Source of the DNA: Branchiostoma belcheri
Lineage: Eukaryota > Chordata > Leptocardii > Amphioxiformes > Branchiostomatidae
Direction of reading: 5' to 3'
DNA: 64,000 nt
Assembly (NCBI RefSeq): GCF_001625305.1
Contig: NW_017804464.1
Span: 3,256,873-3,320,872, forward strand
Shown here: piece by piece, positions 47,701 through 57,788 of the stretch
Layout of the letters: each line of letters opens with the position of its first letter
How positions within the stretch are numbered: position 1 is the stretch's first letter
Translations under genes and position numbers: made by a program
The notes under the pieces: model-generated
What the model saw: only the letters and a program-made list of their open reading frames with translations
What the model was told of the DNA's origin: nothing
Database searches by the model: none

Positions 47701-50700
47701 GCTCCAGACGGGTCCTTCATGTTGGCTTTGGCAGCAATACTTTCTGTGACAGACGGACGTCCAATTTGGTTCAATGTCGTCAGTACAGCGATACACTGAA
47801 ACCCCTCGACTGCTGGCTTTACAACAACTTGGCACTTCGTAACGTCGATGACTGAACCTAAATCACCAAGGTTTTTAACCTTTTCCGCAAAGTCTGCGAC
47901 GGACGTGCTCTCTATGAACTGAAACTCGTTCCAGTTGGACTCCAAGTCCAGTTCTTTTGCCAGCAGACTTTCTACCCTTGTTTGGACCTGGTTTCCCACT
48001 TCCAAAACGTGCACGTCACTTCCGTGTTCCACAGCTTGTTGACAGAACGTTTGTGCGCTCGTCAGTCCGGCCAACTCAAATTCTATCGCTTCCTTCTTTG
48101 CCTGTAGAGCCTTGCCGTCGGCTCGGCACTGTTCGTCAATCTGCCTCAAAATCTCCTCTTCACGTTTTTCCAGAAGGTCAGCAAGTTGGCGGAAATATGC
48201 TTTAGCTTGAGTTGTGGCTTCCTCTTTTGAAGGGATTAACTTTGACATGTTCTTGTCAACTTCGTCGATAGACGCTTGTACTTCCTTCAGACGTGGGTCC
48301 ATGTCTTGTAGCAGCTCTTGTAGCTTTTCTTTCTTCTTCTGAGCGATGGTGGTGATTTCTACCGGATTGTGATCTTTGCCCGGTCGGTGGTCGATTACGG
48401 TACACGCTGTACAAACCAAAGCATTACAGCTCTCACAGTAGAACACAAGTTCTTGGTTCTTGTGCTTGTCGCAGTGCCGTTTGCGCTGAAATCTATCCGC
48501 TCCATCTTTTGCCGTCATGACGTCTTGTGGAACCAGTTCATGGTCTCTTGTACCAGGAATCTTGCGGTGCATGGCAGTACAAGACTCGCACAGTAACACG
48601 CCACAATCTGCACACCACGACTTCGACCCCTCCACGTTTCCCTCGCACACCTGGCACGGCACACCTGGCTCCGCCCCTTTCTTCGCCGCCACGAAATCCA
48701 ACAGGTTGTTGACGTAGAAGTTGGTCTTGAGTCCGTCCACACCCTGTTCTAGTAGACTGACCGGTATGCGGCAGATTGAACACTCCAGCGGCTGTTGTTT
48801 TGTCGCCCATTCTTCGAGACATACCTTACAAAATGTGTGCAGACATGGCAGGATTTTAGGGTCCCGGAAGTGCAGCATACAGACTTGACACGTCAGAAAT
48901 TCTTCGTCTAACTCGTCACTTGCCATCTTACTTGCCATCTTGATCTTAGACGATAGTTATAGTAACCAAGTAAGCCTTCTTCAATATACACTACTTCACG
49001 ATTTTACGTCAGACTGTACGGTTCTGTCGCACTGGAGTCTGCCTGGTTCTCGGAAGGTAGTTTCGGTGACTTGACTGATGTCACATGACTCACACAAAGA
49101 CTACCATTGGTCGATGGTGACCGCATTCTATTTTTGTACGACGCAGTTTGTATACTAAATACAATTAGGTGGGGTACAACGGCCGTGACCACATTTCATT
49201 TTCGTACGACGTTTGTGTACTTGGTAGGGTATAACGTTATTAAGAGTGGGAAAGAAAAACTATCCGTGATAAGCATGGCCTTTGGACCCCACCCAAAACC
49301 TGACTGAACACGGGGACTTTGTAGGAAAGTACCTCGTTGAGCAATTTCAACTTGTTATGACACTTGCAAAAAGTTCTGTTACATTATTGCTTTTAAGACA
49401 GCCCTTTGCTAACGAAAGTGAACTTTTATAGGTACCAGAAGAGTAGCATGCTGACAAAATAAATAGGAAACTGGTCGCCAATGTTGACACCTTCTTTAAT
49501 ATGATTCTTAATGTTACACATCATAGAAAATAATATGGAGACACATGGTAGAGGTCACAGACATTGCCCCCTGAATACGTTATGCCTTTTACTGGCTGTA
49601 TACATGTATCGCTTTCTCACTTTTCGTATAATTAGAAGTAGTAGCATACTAAATCTATTCCTTGTTACCAAACACTAAATGTGCTACGAATTAACAAGTG
49701 AAAAAGCACGAAATGAAAATTGTTCACACAATAGCTAGTGTTTTTAAACATCTTCATGTCCATGAAGCTGATTATAATACATTACCAGTATCTGTACATT
49801 TTTATAAAACAGTGAAATACCCTGTACAACAACGCTAATCTAAAGAAGTTCCAATTTAAACATGTATTATGAATTAACAAGTGGAACAGCATTAAATGAA
49901 AACGTGCACAATCAACATTTCAAACATATTCATGTCCATTAAGCTGACCAAGCTATATCAGCAGTACCTGTACATCTCTATACAATTCCCATTGAAACAA
50001 GCTACAGCCATGTAGCCGTCAGGAGTCAACGCTATTCCGAAGGGATGTTTTCCCCGAACTGTCGCTACAGTCCGTCTGAAGGTCCCGTCAGGCCTGAACA
50101 CCTGTACACGGCCGTCATCAAGATTCACTACAATGATGTTACCTGTCTGGTCTAATGCTATACCTGTCGGACTTGAGAGCTGTCTCTCGCTTTGACCTTT
50201 CTCGCCGAAACTGAACTTGAAATTCCCCTTAAGATCAAACTCCAACACTTTATGAGCATTTAAGTCGGTGATAAACATTTTGTCACGTGACTCATCAACA
50301 GCTATGAAGTATGGTTTCTGCAGCTTCCCCTTGCCGATCTCCCGGATGAGACTCCCGTCATGCCGCAGGAGGAGACAGGACTTCTGAATGTTGTCTAACA
50401 CCGCCATGCGGCCGTCTTTCAGTACTGTTATCCCAAGTGGATGTTTCATGCAGCCAGGACTGAATGTGTTCAGAAGTTCGCCTTCCTTTGAATAAAATCT
50501 AACTCCGTAATTGTTGCCCCACGACGTCACTGGAAACCTTCCACTCGAGTCCACATCAATACCGAATGGCCTCTCGCCTTCAACTGGGAATGTGCACAAA
50601 TACTGTCCTGTGTTTACATCAAATATCTGAACCCGCTTGTTCCCCTGTTCCACCACAGCGATGTTACCGTCCCGATCAACCGCGACCCCTATCGGCCTGT

Positions 50701-53650
50701 CCAGTTCCCCCACCCCACTACCCTGCCGTCCGATAGTTAACACAGGTGTGTCCCTACTCTGCACTTTAACATCAAACGGACTTCCTGCCACCTGTTGGGA
50801 GTTAACTTTGACCTCTAACCTGTGGTTACCAATGACCTTGGGTACGTACGAGATTTCCCATGTGCCCCCGCTCTTCTTCTGTAGTCTTGTCGGTAGGCTT
50901 GTTCCAGACGGATCCTTCATGTTGACTGTGACAGCGTTACTGTTTACGACAGACGGGCGTCCCTTTTTGTTCATTGTCGTCAATACAGCGACACACTGAA
51001 ACCCCTCGACTGCCGGCCTAACAACAACGTGAGACTTCGAAACGTCGGTGTCTGAACTTAAACCACCAAGGTTTTCAACTTCTTTTGCAAAGTCAGCGAC
51101 AGCCGTGTTCTCTACGAACTGAAACTCGCTATAGTTGGACTCCAGGTCCAGTTCTTTTGCCAGAAGAGTTTCCACCCTTGTTTGGACTTGGTTCCCCACC
51201 TCCAAAACGTGCACGTCACTTCCGTGTTCCACAGCTTGTTGACAGAACGTCTGTGCGCTCGTCAGTCCGGCCAACTCAAATTCTATCGCTTCCTTCTTTG
51301 TTTGTAGAGCCTTGCCGTCGGCTCGGCATTGTTCGTCAATCTGGCTCAAAATTTCCTGTTTCCGTTTTTCTACAAGGTCAGCAAGTTGGCGAAAATATTC
51401 TTCAGCTTGGGTTGTGGCTGCCTCTTTTGAGGGTATAAGCTTCGACATGTTCTTGTCAACTTCCTCGATAGAGGCCTGTATTTCTTTCTGGCGTGGATTG
51501 ATCTCTTGCAGAAGTTCTTGTAGCTTTTCTCTCTTCTTCTGAGCGATGGTGGTGATTTCTACCGGATTGTGATCTTTGCCCGGTCGGTGGTCGATTACGG
51601 TACACGCTGTGCAAACCAAAGCCTGGCAGCTCTCGCAGTAAAACACAAGTTCCTGATTCTTGTGCTTGTCACAGTGTCGTTTGCGCTGAAATTTATCCGT
51701 TCCATCTTTTGCCGCCATAACGTCTTGTGTAACAAGTTCATGGTCTCTCGCAGCAGGAATCTTGCGATGCATTTTTGCACAGGACTCACACAGTAACACA
51801 GCACAATCTGCACACCACGACTTTGACCCCTCCACATTCCCCTCGCACACCTGGCACGGCACACCTGGCTCCGCCCCTTTCTTCGCCGCCACGAAATCCA
51901 ACAGGTTGTTGACGTAGAAGTTGGTCTTGAGCCCGTCCACACCTTGGTCTGGTAGACTGACCGGTATGCGGCAGATTGGACACTCCAGCGGCGGTTGTTT
52001 TGTCGCCCATTCTTCGAGACATACCTTACAAAATGTGTGCAGACATGGCAGGATTTTGGGGTCCCGGAAGTGCAGCATACAGACTTGACACGTCAAGAAT
52101 TCTTCGTCAAACTCGTCACTTGCCATCTTACTTGCCATCTTGATCTTCGACGATAGTTATAGTAAACAAGTAAGTCTTCTTTGATAGACGCTACGTACGA
52201 CTTTACGGTAGACTGGTCGGTTCTATCGCACTCGCTATTCTGCCTGGTTCTCGGAAGGTAGTTTCGGTGACATGACTGATGTCACATGATTCACTCAAAG
52301 ACTGCCATTGGTCGGTGGTGACCGCATTCTACTTACGTACGACATTTGTGTACTTTGGGTGGGGTACAACGCAGGTACATGTACTTATTAACTATCAGTG
52401 ATAAGCATGGCCTTTGAACTTCACTCTACAATGGCTAAACCTTAAATTGAACACAAGTAGAATTCGAATAACGACCTTTTTGGCAATAACTCCTTGAAAT
52501 ACCGATGTCAACCATATCCCTTGATAAAAATCAACCAGACGAATCCTGTAACTTTGTAGTAAGGGTTAAGATTTGGGTAGGTGTACTTACTTTGGTACAA
52601 AGAAGTGTATATTGTAAGTAAAGTACATTGTACTAAAAGATAACTTTGTATAGTACATTTTATATACATGTGTGTTTGTAATTGGGTTAATTGATTTTTC
52701 CTTGAATAATCTGGCCCAGGTATAAGCCATTGGAGGAGCCAGGGAAAACCTACCAGGATAGTACAGATGAATTTCGATTCATGCTAACAGTATCGCATTG
52801 CTGTTTTTCAGGCCGGCAGACCCAGCCTCCAACCCACCTGAACATGCACTTGTACAGCACTCACCATCAAACCCAAGAACTCGTCACCCGAGATCGCCGC
52901 GTGCCCACGGAAATGTCCGAACGATCACTTCATCCGGTATCGGCAATGTCCGTCGCCACTCGTGTGCATCTCTCAACTCCGGGTGAGCCTGCTAGCAGCG
53001 CCGCCTTGCAGGTAGACGGAGAACGCAGGAAACATCGCGGGCGGCTGACGTCGTGGAGGATGCTGGAGCAGCTCAGCCCCATCAGGTCCGTCGTTCTGTC
53101 GAAGTCCTACCGGAAGCCAGCCGTACCGCCACCGCCTCCAAGCCCGACGTCGGAGCGGAGCACGGTGAAGCGCAAGCCTTCCCGAAGAAGCACGACCTCC
53201 TCCCAATCCTCTCGCAAGTCGGGCTCGGGGTCGCCCTTCTGGAGGACGGCACGCGAATCCCCACGCGGCGCCAAGAAAGGAACGCGGTCGCCCTCAAGAA
53301 CCGCTGCCATGGCGTCGCCTCTGCTGTCGCCCAAAAATTCTTTCGGCAACTCCGGGTCGCAGTCACCCACCCGCGGGAGTTCTTCGGCCAAGGCCGGGGC
53401 CAGCAGAGCGCCGCTTCGGACGGAAGAACCCGGGAAGGTGAACCGGCCTAAGCTGCCCAGCCCGCGGCAGTCTCTGCTCGCAAAAGCTGAAGTTCCATCC
53501 GAGACGGGCTCGACGAAAACTCCCGCCGGAGACAAACCTGTCGTCACCCGCAGTGGAGCCTTCGAGCTCATCCGCACGTCCTCGGTCTCTAAGGGGGACA
53601 AAGTGGCCACAGTCTTCGACACAAAGACAGAACATACTCCGGCTCACTGA
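44749..53650 (+). CDS. Ankyrin-repeat protein with Ser/Pro-rich tail (4 exons), hosting two nested TRIM genes
   Basis: Exons: 44749-44895, 45206-45395, 45948-46091, 52812-53650. Phases 0, 1, 1 join exactly and give 439 aa. Ankyrin repeats fill roughly residues 1-155: GQTPLILCC, AHLLLSRGADVGLADPSRRN, ALMHACLTG, DKDGNTALHHAG, LGLTPYGLG. The fourth exon encodes a basic, Ser/Pro-rich, probably disordered tail with SYRKPAVPPPPPSP and many RS/KS pairs. The repeat block and the SYRK..AVPPP motif match the 58079-59869 gene, so the two are paralogues. The ankyrin arrangement recalls ANKRD34/ANKRD63-type proteins, but this is tentative and no function is claimed. Intron 3 (46092-52811) contains two antisense TRIM genes. 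Joining exon 3 to exon 4 across them rests on matching phase, good splice sites (GAAG|GTGAGA; TTTTTCAG|GCCGG) and the shared C-terminal motif. Confidence 0.75.
45668..45792. mobile_element. Palindromic element, second copy of the 5370-5465 family
   Basis: GATATCCAGGTAATAAGATA followed by CGCC and CAACAGTTACTCATGACAAG are mirrored by CATATCCAGTTGCTTGAGTA followed by ACTGTTTTTGGCGTATC. It is longer and more symmetrical than the 5370 copy and lies in intron 2 of the ankyrin gene. Confidence 0.7.
46145..46245. mobile_element. Small MITE (TAATCTCCAAGCAGATCTT ends) with 9-11 bp target duplication
   Basis: TACCCAATAAG occurs at 46134-46144 and 46244-46254. Between them TAATCTCCAAGCAGATCTT is mirrored by AAGATCTGCTTGGAGATTA. 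The CTCCAAGC core resembles family C ends. Confidence 0.8.
46483..46718 (-). mobile_element. tRNA-derived SINE with 11-bp target duplication
   Basis: TGTCGTATCTT at 46472-46482 and 46719-46729 flanks the element. On the minus strand it starts GGGGTCGTGTGGCGTAGCGA (A-box-like) and has GGTTCGAGTCC (B box). A unique body follows with CTTGTGCCCTCGGGAAAGGC and CACGACTTTCCTCACTTTGC, and the 3' end is an ATATATAAAAAAA tail. A second copy lies at 62926-63138. It sits 29 bp beyond the stop codon of the first TRIM gene, in the same orientation. Confidence 0.88.
46758..48938 (-). CDS. TRIM2/3-like RING, B-box, filamin, NHL protein, copy 1 (intronless)
   Basis: A single 726-aa open frame. RING C3HC4 ligands are C17, C20, C32, H34, C37, C40, C53, C56. 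B-box 1: C95, C98, C109, C112, C117, C120, H124, H133. B-box 2: C156, H159, C168, C171, C176, C179, H184, H190. A coiled coil (~195-330) is followed by a filamin-type Ig domain (~365-460, with EISYVPKVTGNHRLEVKVN) and about six NHL repeats to the end (for example GELDMPAGVVVDQDGNIAVV, GRVQVFRPDGTF). This is the architecture of TRIM2/TRIM3/TRIM71, RING-type ubiquitin ligases whose NHL propeller binds protein or RNA. Substrate is unknown. The usual CPxC of the second RING pair is CSIC here, whereas copy 2 has CPIC. The lack of introns suggests a retrocopy origin. It lies antisense in an ankyrin-gene intron. Confidence 0.95.
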   Translation of the reverse strand: MASKMASDELDEEFLTCQVCMLHFRDPKILPCLHTFCKVCLEEWATKQQPLECSICRIPVSLLEQGVDGLKTNFYVNNLLDFVAAKKGAEPGVPCQVCEGNVEGSKSWCADCGVLLCESCTAMHRKIPGTRDHELVPQDVMTAKDGADRFQRKRHCDKHKNQELVFYCESCNALVCTACTVIDHRPGKDHNPVEITTIAQKKKEKLQELLQDMDPRLKEVQASIDEVDKNMSKLIPSKEEATTQAKAYFRQLADLLEKREEEILRQIDEQCRADGKALQAKKEAIEFELAGLTSAQTFCQQAVEHGSDVHVLEVGNQVQTRVESLLAKELDLESNWNEFQFIESTSVADFAEKVKNLGDLGSVIDVTKCQVVVKPAVEGFQCIAVLTTLNQIGRPSVTESIAAKANMKDPSGASLQTQLQMTSGAVWEISYVPKVTGNHRLEVKVNSKEVAGSPFDIEVQSRHTPVLTMGQQGSGVGELDMPAGVVVDQDGNIAVVEQRNKRVQIFDLNTGHSLRTFPVEGKLPYDIDVDSYGRFLVTSFGNNYRVRCYSKEGKLLNTFSPGCMKQPLGITVLKDGRMVVADISEQSCFLLQYDGSLIREIGKGKLQKPRFTAVDESRGMIFVTDYTFNKVFVFDLEGEFKFSFGEKGEGEGQFRSPMGITLDRAGNIIVVNYESGRVQVFRPDGTFIRTVMTVKGKCPHGITLTPDGYIAVACSKGQCIEMYRYN
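48939..49330 (-). promoter_or_regulatory. Duplicated promoter region of TRIM copy 1
   Basis: It aligns with the region upstream of TRIM copy 2 (52139-52440). Conserved blocks are CTGCCTGGTTCTCGGAAGGT followed by AGTTTCGGTGAC, TGACTGATGTCA (49072-49083) and CATTGG (49105-49110, CCAAT on minus). Both lie about 135-170 bp from the start codon. The GATGTCA/CCAAT pair keeps identical spacing in both copies. Confidence 0.6.
49958..52138 (-). CDS. TRIM2/3-like RING, B-box, filamin, NHL protein, copy 2 (intronless)
   Basis: Also exactly 726 aa and collinear with copy 1. The same RING (C17 to C56, with CPIC), both B-boxes with all zinc ligands, coiled coil, filamin domain (EISYVPKVIGNHRLEVKVNS) and NHL repeats are present. 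The two proteins are nearly identical up to the coiled coil and differ more in the filamin and NHL regions, for example TDLNAHKVLEFDLKGNFKF against TDYTFNKVFVFDLEGEFKF. That could mean relaxed or altered target binding. It ends MYRYC, where copy 1 ends MYRYN. It has no introns and lies in the same ankyrin-gene intron as copy 1. A role as a ubiquitin ligase follows from the family; nothing in the window identifies a target. Confidence 0.95.
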   Translation of the reverse strand: MASKMASDEFDEEFLTCQVCMLHFRDPKILPCLHTFCKVCLEEWATKQPPLECPICRIPVSLPDQGVDGLKTNFYVNNLLDFVAAKKGAEPGVPCQVCEGNVEGSKSWCADCAVLLCESCAKMHRKIPAARDHELVTQDVMAAKDGTDKFQRKRHCDKHKNQELVFYCESCQALVCTACTVIDHRPGKDHNPVEITTIAQKKREKLQELLQEINPRQKEIQASIEEVDKNMSKLIPSKEAATTQAEEYFRQLADLVEKRKQEILSQIDEQCRADGKALQTKKEAIEFELAGLTSAQTFCQQAVEHGSDVHVLEVGNQVQTRVETLLAKELDLESNYSEFQFVENTAVADFAKEVENLGGLSSDTDVSKSHVVVRPAVEGFQCVAVLTTMNKKGRPSVVNSNAVTVNMKDPSGTSLPTRLQKKSGGTWEISYVPKVIGNHRLEVKVNSQQVAGSPFDVKVQSRDTPVLTIGRQGSGVGELDRPIGVAVDRDGNIAVVEQGNKRVQIFDVNTGQYLCTFPVEGERPFGIDVDSSGRFPVTSWGNNYGVRFYSKEGELLNTFSPGCMKHPLGITVLKDGRMAVLDNIQKSCLLLRHDGSLIREIGKGKLQKPYFIAVDESRDKMFITDLNAHKVLEFDLKGNFKFSFGEKGQSERQLSSPTGIALDQTGNIIVVNLDDGRVQVFRPDGTFRRTVATVRGKHPFGIALTPDGYMAVACFNGNCIEMYRYC
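52139..52440 (-). promoter_or_regulatory. Duplicated promoter region of TRIM copy 2
   Basis: Partner of 48939-49330. TGACTGATGTCA at 52273-52284 and CATTGG at 52306-52311 keep the copy 1 spacing to each other (22 bp) and to the start codon (~170 bp to the CCAAT). Confidence 0.6.
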
Positions 53651-53738
53651 GTACGGTTACTACGTTCAATCTTCGCCATTTTCATTTGTAACCGCATTTC
53701 AAATAGTACTGGTAACCACATTTGTTTCCAAGCAACGT

Positions 53739-53852
53739 CGTCTCTTCCTAACGAAGACGGCGTACTTAAGGGCGCACGCCGTCTCTTCCTAACGAAGACG
53801 GCGTACTTAAGGGCGCACGCCGTCTCTTCCTAACGAAGACGGCGTACTTAAG
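53739..53852. repeat. 41-bp tandem repeat, 2.8 copies, built of two hairpins
   Basis: Units start at 53739, 53780 and 53821, identical apart from truncation of the third. Each unit contains CGTCT...AGACG and GGCGT...ACGCC inverted pairs, so every unit could form two short stem-loops. It begins 89 bp past the ankyrin-gene stop and so is probably in its 3' UTR. Confidence 0.9.
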
Positions 53853-54096
53853 GACAACATAAGTTATTTCATACCTCATGATAAAGATCACATTTTGTCT
53901 CAATGAAACGGAGATCGAGTGTAGTTGCACCTAATTAGAAATAACATAAAGGCACATACAAAGTATTCCCTGTCTCCTATGAATTATTATGACTGAGTGA
54001 CACTTTCGCGCGAATTCCAAAGTTTGGTCCCGCGTGTTTTAATCTGACGTCATGATTCTGTTCGCCTGAGTCAAAGTGCCCGGATGAGGACCAAAC

Positions 54097-54190
54097 ATGG
54101 CGGCGCCAGACAGAGCTACAGAACGATATGTACAGCGCGAATTTCAAACCTTCACAAGCGTAGATCTCCCGTCGGATTTATGGAAACAAG
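54097..54190 (+). CDS. Putative first coding exon of an unidentified plus-strand gene
   Basis: AACATGGCGGCGCC is a start context that also resembles a YY1-type initiator. The frame MAAPDRATERYVQREFQTFT followed by SVDLPSDLWKQ runs to CAAG|GTGAGC, a good donor in phase 1. No downstream exon with matching phase was found. The gene could continue far downstream, or this could be a chance frame. The protein is not recognised. Confidence 0.35.
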
Positions 54191-57100
54191 GTGAGCAATC
54201 CATTTGGGGGAAACATTCGGCAAGGGACAATAGTGAATTTAAATCTTTCCGACGGTTTCCATGAAGTGTTGGGAATAGAAACCGAAGCGATGAGATCTGT
54301 ACCTCATCTGGTCTTGATTAAGGTCAAAAAGAGTCAGTCTGGAGTGTACATCCGCTGTGTGAAGACTTCTATATCTCGCCCCCCCTACACATGGTGTCAG
54401 CGGTGGGATATTGAGCGTGTAATTACGAGCGATCGCCAGACGTCACGGGGGGCAAAAAGCGTGTGACGGTGGGTTGATTCGCCTATCAATAATTTGCATA
54501 TGTCTTCAAATAATTTGCATGTGCATCATGTAAACAAAATCAGCAATTGTCAGAGGTAACGAGTTGATTAGTGAATGAGACATTTATATATGATAATGTG
54601 GTCTCTTCACTCACTATGTACTAGCGTCCTCTGGCGGCCCTGTTTATCACGACACGTACATCTTACGTGACGAATGACCTACTACAGTAATTGGTGCCGA
54701 TTTTATCTATCTTATCTTTCAAATTCAAATGGTCATTTTGCATAATACCTTACTCATTTGTCACTACTGTTCTGTTCTACAATGGAACAAACCCTTTCAT
54801 ATAAAACACATAGGCGCGTACACACAAACACTGTAAAAGCACGCATCTGTTTGAAGACACGTGCACTATGATATATGCATCTATACACATGAAAGAGTGT
54901 ATTATATTAGTCAATGACAACTCTATAAGCCCACTTGAACGTGAGCTTGTGTGAGACAAGTTGTACTTCCGCCTCCTCAAGTATTACCCTTAAGTTTCCA
55001 ACACTATACCCAGCTGTATGTTGCCTACTTGAAGTGCCACGTACAGACACTTCAGACGCACGTTAAGACATGTAAGAGTAGGTTTGATCTGAAACACTTC
55101 TTAGTTGAGACGTAATCACGTACTGTAAGGTGTTCTCCCCTTCCGTACTTGTAGAACAGAAATTGACTCAACAATCGCTGCCCCTCCCACTAAGGCCACA
55201 TGAGCTGGCTTGTATGGATAACATCCTCGCGTGCATAGAAGTTGAAGAAGTTTTCAAAATATCTCTTCTTTCTTTAGGCAGATGCCCCCAAAGTCGATAA
55301 TATCAAAACCATATTGTAATATGTTGGTTTAAATCTAGAAGTTTAAAAAATAGCTTACGTAAAACAACATCAGAAGAGGAAGATTTATATCGTAGCTGTC
55401 AAGAAAGTAGCGATGAAAAATAACGACATACGACCAAAAATAAGAAGATGACTAAGTCTCGAGAAGCAGCGAGTTGTGAGGAAGTCCTTCTGGCACCGCT
55501 CATCTTAATAGTACCTGTAGCTGGCTCTGTTCTTCTTTGCTCTCTCTCCTTTCCTCAATTTTATTTCCACTGGGACGTGCTTCTCTACCCGAGTGTGTTG
55601 AAAGAAAAAAATCCACTCCAACACGTCTGTAAACACAGTACTCCACACAGAGTCGTCCTGGGGACAGGCGTACGTGATTACTCTAACTGTTGGAGAATGG
55701 TCTCCTTCTTTGTTCGTCTTAGATTCTCCACGCACCAATTGCTCCTGTCTTATTAGGCGTCTTTTCGAAGAGAGAGGTTGTCAACCGTCTTATGAAGAAA
55801 ACCCCAAGTGTGTACTCTAGCCTACCATGTGTCACAAGTCCACAGAACAGTCTTTCACTCCTTCATTTCTTTGTAGCATATATTCTTTGTATTACACGTT
55901 CATCTCGTTGATCATAGACATTTTCTTTGTCGATGAATGTTAAGTATCTGACACCCAGCCGAGGTCCATAGTTTATTAGGAGTCAATATCCCATCCACCC
56001 GTGCGTGCCCTCCCTTAGCGTCCATGGTCGTCATGACGACGGCGTGGTCCCAAGCTTTGTTGCCATGCCGCTGGAGACCGCCATCTTTATTCGCTAATTA
56101 GTCGACTCGGCCGGAATCGCGCGAATGAAAGCTGTCCAAATATTGACCCAGGGTCAGTAGTGCCCTGCCGAGTTGACACAGTCCGATATGGCATCTCAAG
56201 GGGCGGTTAGCTGCGAGCTCTTGTAGGGGGAAAGGAGAGACATATTGCATAATACCAGGTTTCACATAACCATGCAACAGTAGAAACTATACACTCTTGC
56301 TCACGTACACGGCTATGTTGGAAAATCATTGTATATGTTCTGTTTATGATTCAAAACAACGGAAAAAGAAATTATAACGCTTCCTTATTGCTGTTTACTG
56401 ACAATTGAAGCTGATACGATAACAGTTCCAGATAACCCTTATAAACGTAACAACCGAGATAACATTTATCGTACTGTTAGAACAGACTTAGCGTTCTTTT
56501 CTCGGTAACGAATCCACGGTAAACAGCCCAACAAGTGTATCACAGGCAGCGGTTTGAAGTTAACGGTATTTGGTGGTGATTAATGATTGGTTAGCGCCTG
56601 TACAAGTTTGTTTTGGAGTCAATTTGGCCGTGTCCTGGGTGTTATCGTGGCTTGACGAGTCGGCAGGGGTAGGTAAATATACCGATAACATATTCTCTTC
56701 ACCCCCTGGTTATCCATTATAGCGGGCACAAATACAAACTCAACTAATTGGTACGGCGATACGGGCAGATTTAGGCCCATTCGCTGTTTCACGACACAAC
56801 CCAGAAATGTCATTCTGTGAAAAAGATACGTTTTTAACCCAAACACTCGCTTGCAACTGTGGATATGGAAAATTTTGGATGCAAAATGTGCATCTTTTTT
56901 TACAAAACAAAATCAGGTCCGTTACGTATGGCTGTAAAATATGTTGTATAACTTGATTTCAGTCCCACTTCGTCTTTGTATTTGTATTGCTTTATTCAAT
57001 AAAAAAAATGCAGTGTTTCTGAAACGTGAAACTAGGCGTCGCCTTCGGTCGTTTTCCCTTTATAGCTGTCTACAGCAGAGAACAAGAGAAAGAATGACAA

Positions 57101-57652
57101 CCTGTCATGGACTAAAACAACAAAACGGATGTAAGACGGAACACGTCTTACTTTCTGGGGTTACTTAAGAGGGCAAGAAATCACTTAAGCCTTAAAGCAA
57201 ACGTTGAAAGGACCACCAGACAATGGATTTGACCCCCGGTGACGGCACTGCTCCGTGTGACGTCATGAGGTAACCTCACGGACGACTTATGACGATGAAT
57301 CAGACGACACAGTGCCTGTGTCAACACCCGGCATTCCTGCAGTACTTCACTACGTATACATCCGTTTTCTGACGCCGCTAGCATGTACCGTGCTTCCTCC
57401 GTCTTTAAAATGACTGATACATTGAGAAAATCGGGATGTACCGGATTTTTCTCAACTGTTTCTTGCTTGTTAACGTTAGAAATTCGCTAGGTTGGAAATT
57501 GTACATGTATATCCGTATGGAGAAAACGCGTGCAGGTGTACAAATGTTTCAGAAGAAAGGAATGAAAAAAGAAAATTTAAAAATTTAAGCCCTCCTTCCC
57601 ATTTGCCAGATGGTACATCCCAAATGTTTTCAACTTGTTTCTCAATGCGCAG

Positions 57653-57788
57653 GTGTTTGAGATTGTGTGTGACGGCAAACAGAGAACTGTGGTGACGACG
57701 CGGGCAGGGCTGCTGCTGGGCAACGCGGTTATTTTGCCAGGCGGAGTAAAGCGGCTAATCCGTGCCTGGAGAAACAGTAATGTGCACG
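57653..57788 (+). CDS. Putative internal coding exon of an unidentified plus-strand gene
   Basis: TTTCTCAATGCGCAG|GTG is a good acceptor and CACG|GTGAGA a good donor. The open frame between reads VFEIVCDGKQRTVVTTRAGL, then LLGNAVILPGGVKRLIRAWR and NSNVHG. It enters in phase 0 and leaves in phase 1, so it cannot be spliced directly to 54097-54190: phase 1 entry gives an immediate TGA. No family is recognised. Confidence 0.3.

Noticed and set aside
53107-53622. Minus-strand and alternative-frame open frames over the ankyrin last exon
   Set aside because: Shadows of the basic Ser/Pro-rich tail. The plus frame keeps phase with upstream exons and shares the SYRK motif with its paralogue.
54191-54466. 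Plus-strand frame starting MSNPFGGNIRQG
   Set aside because: It begins inside the donor sequence of a better exon candidate, and the peptide is not recognisable.
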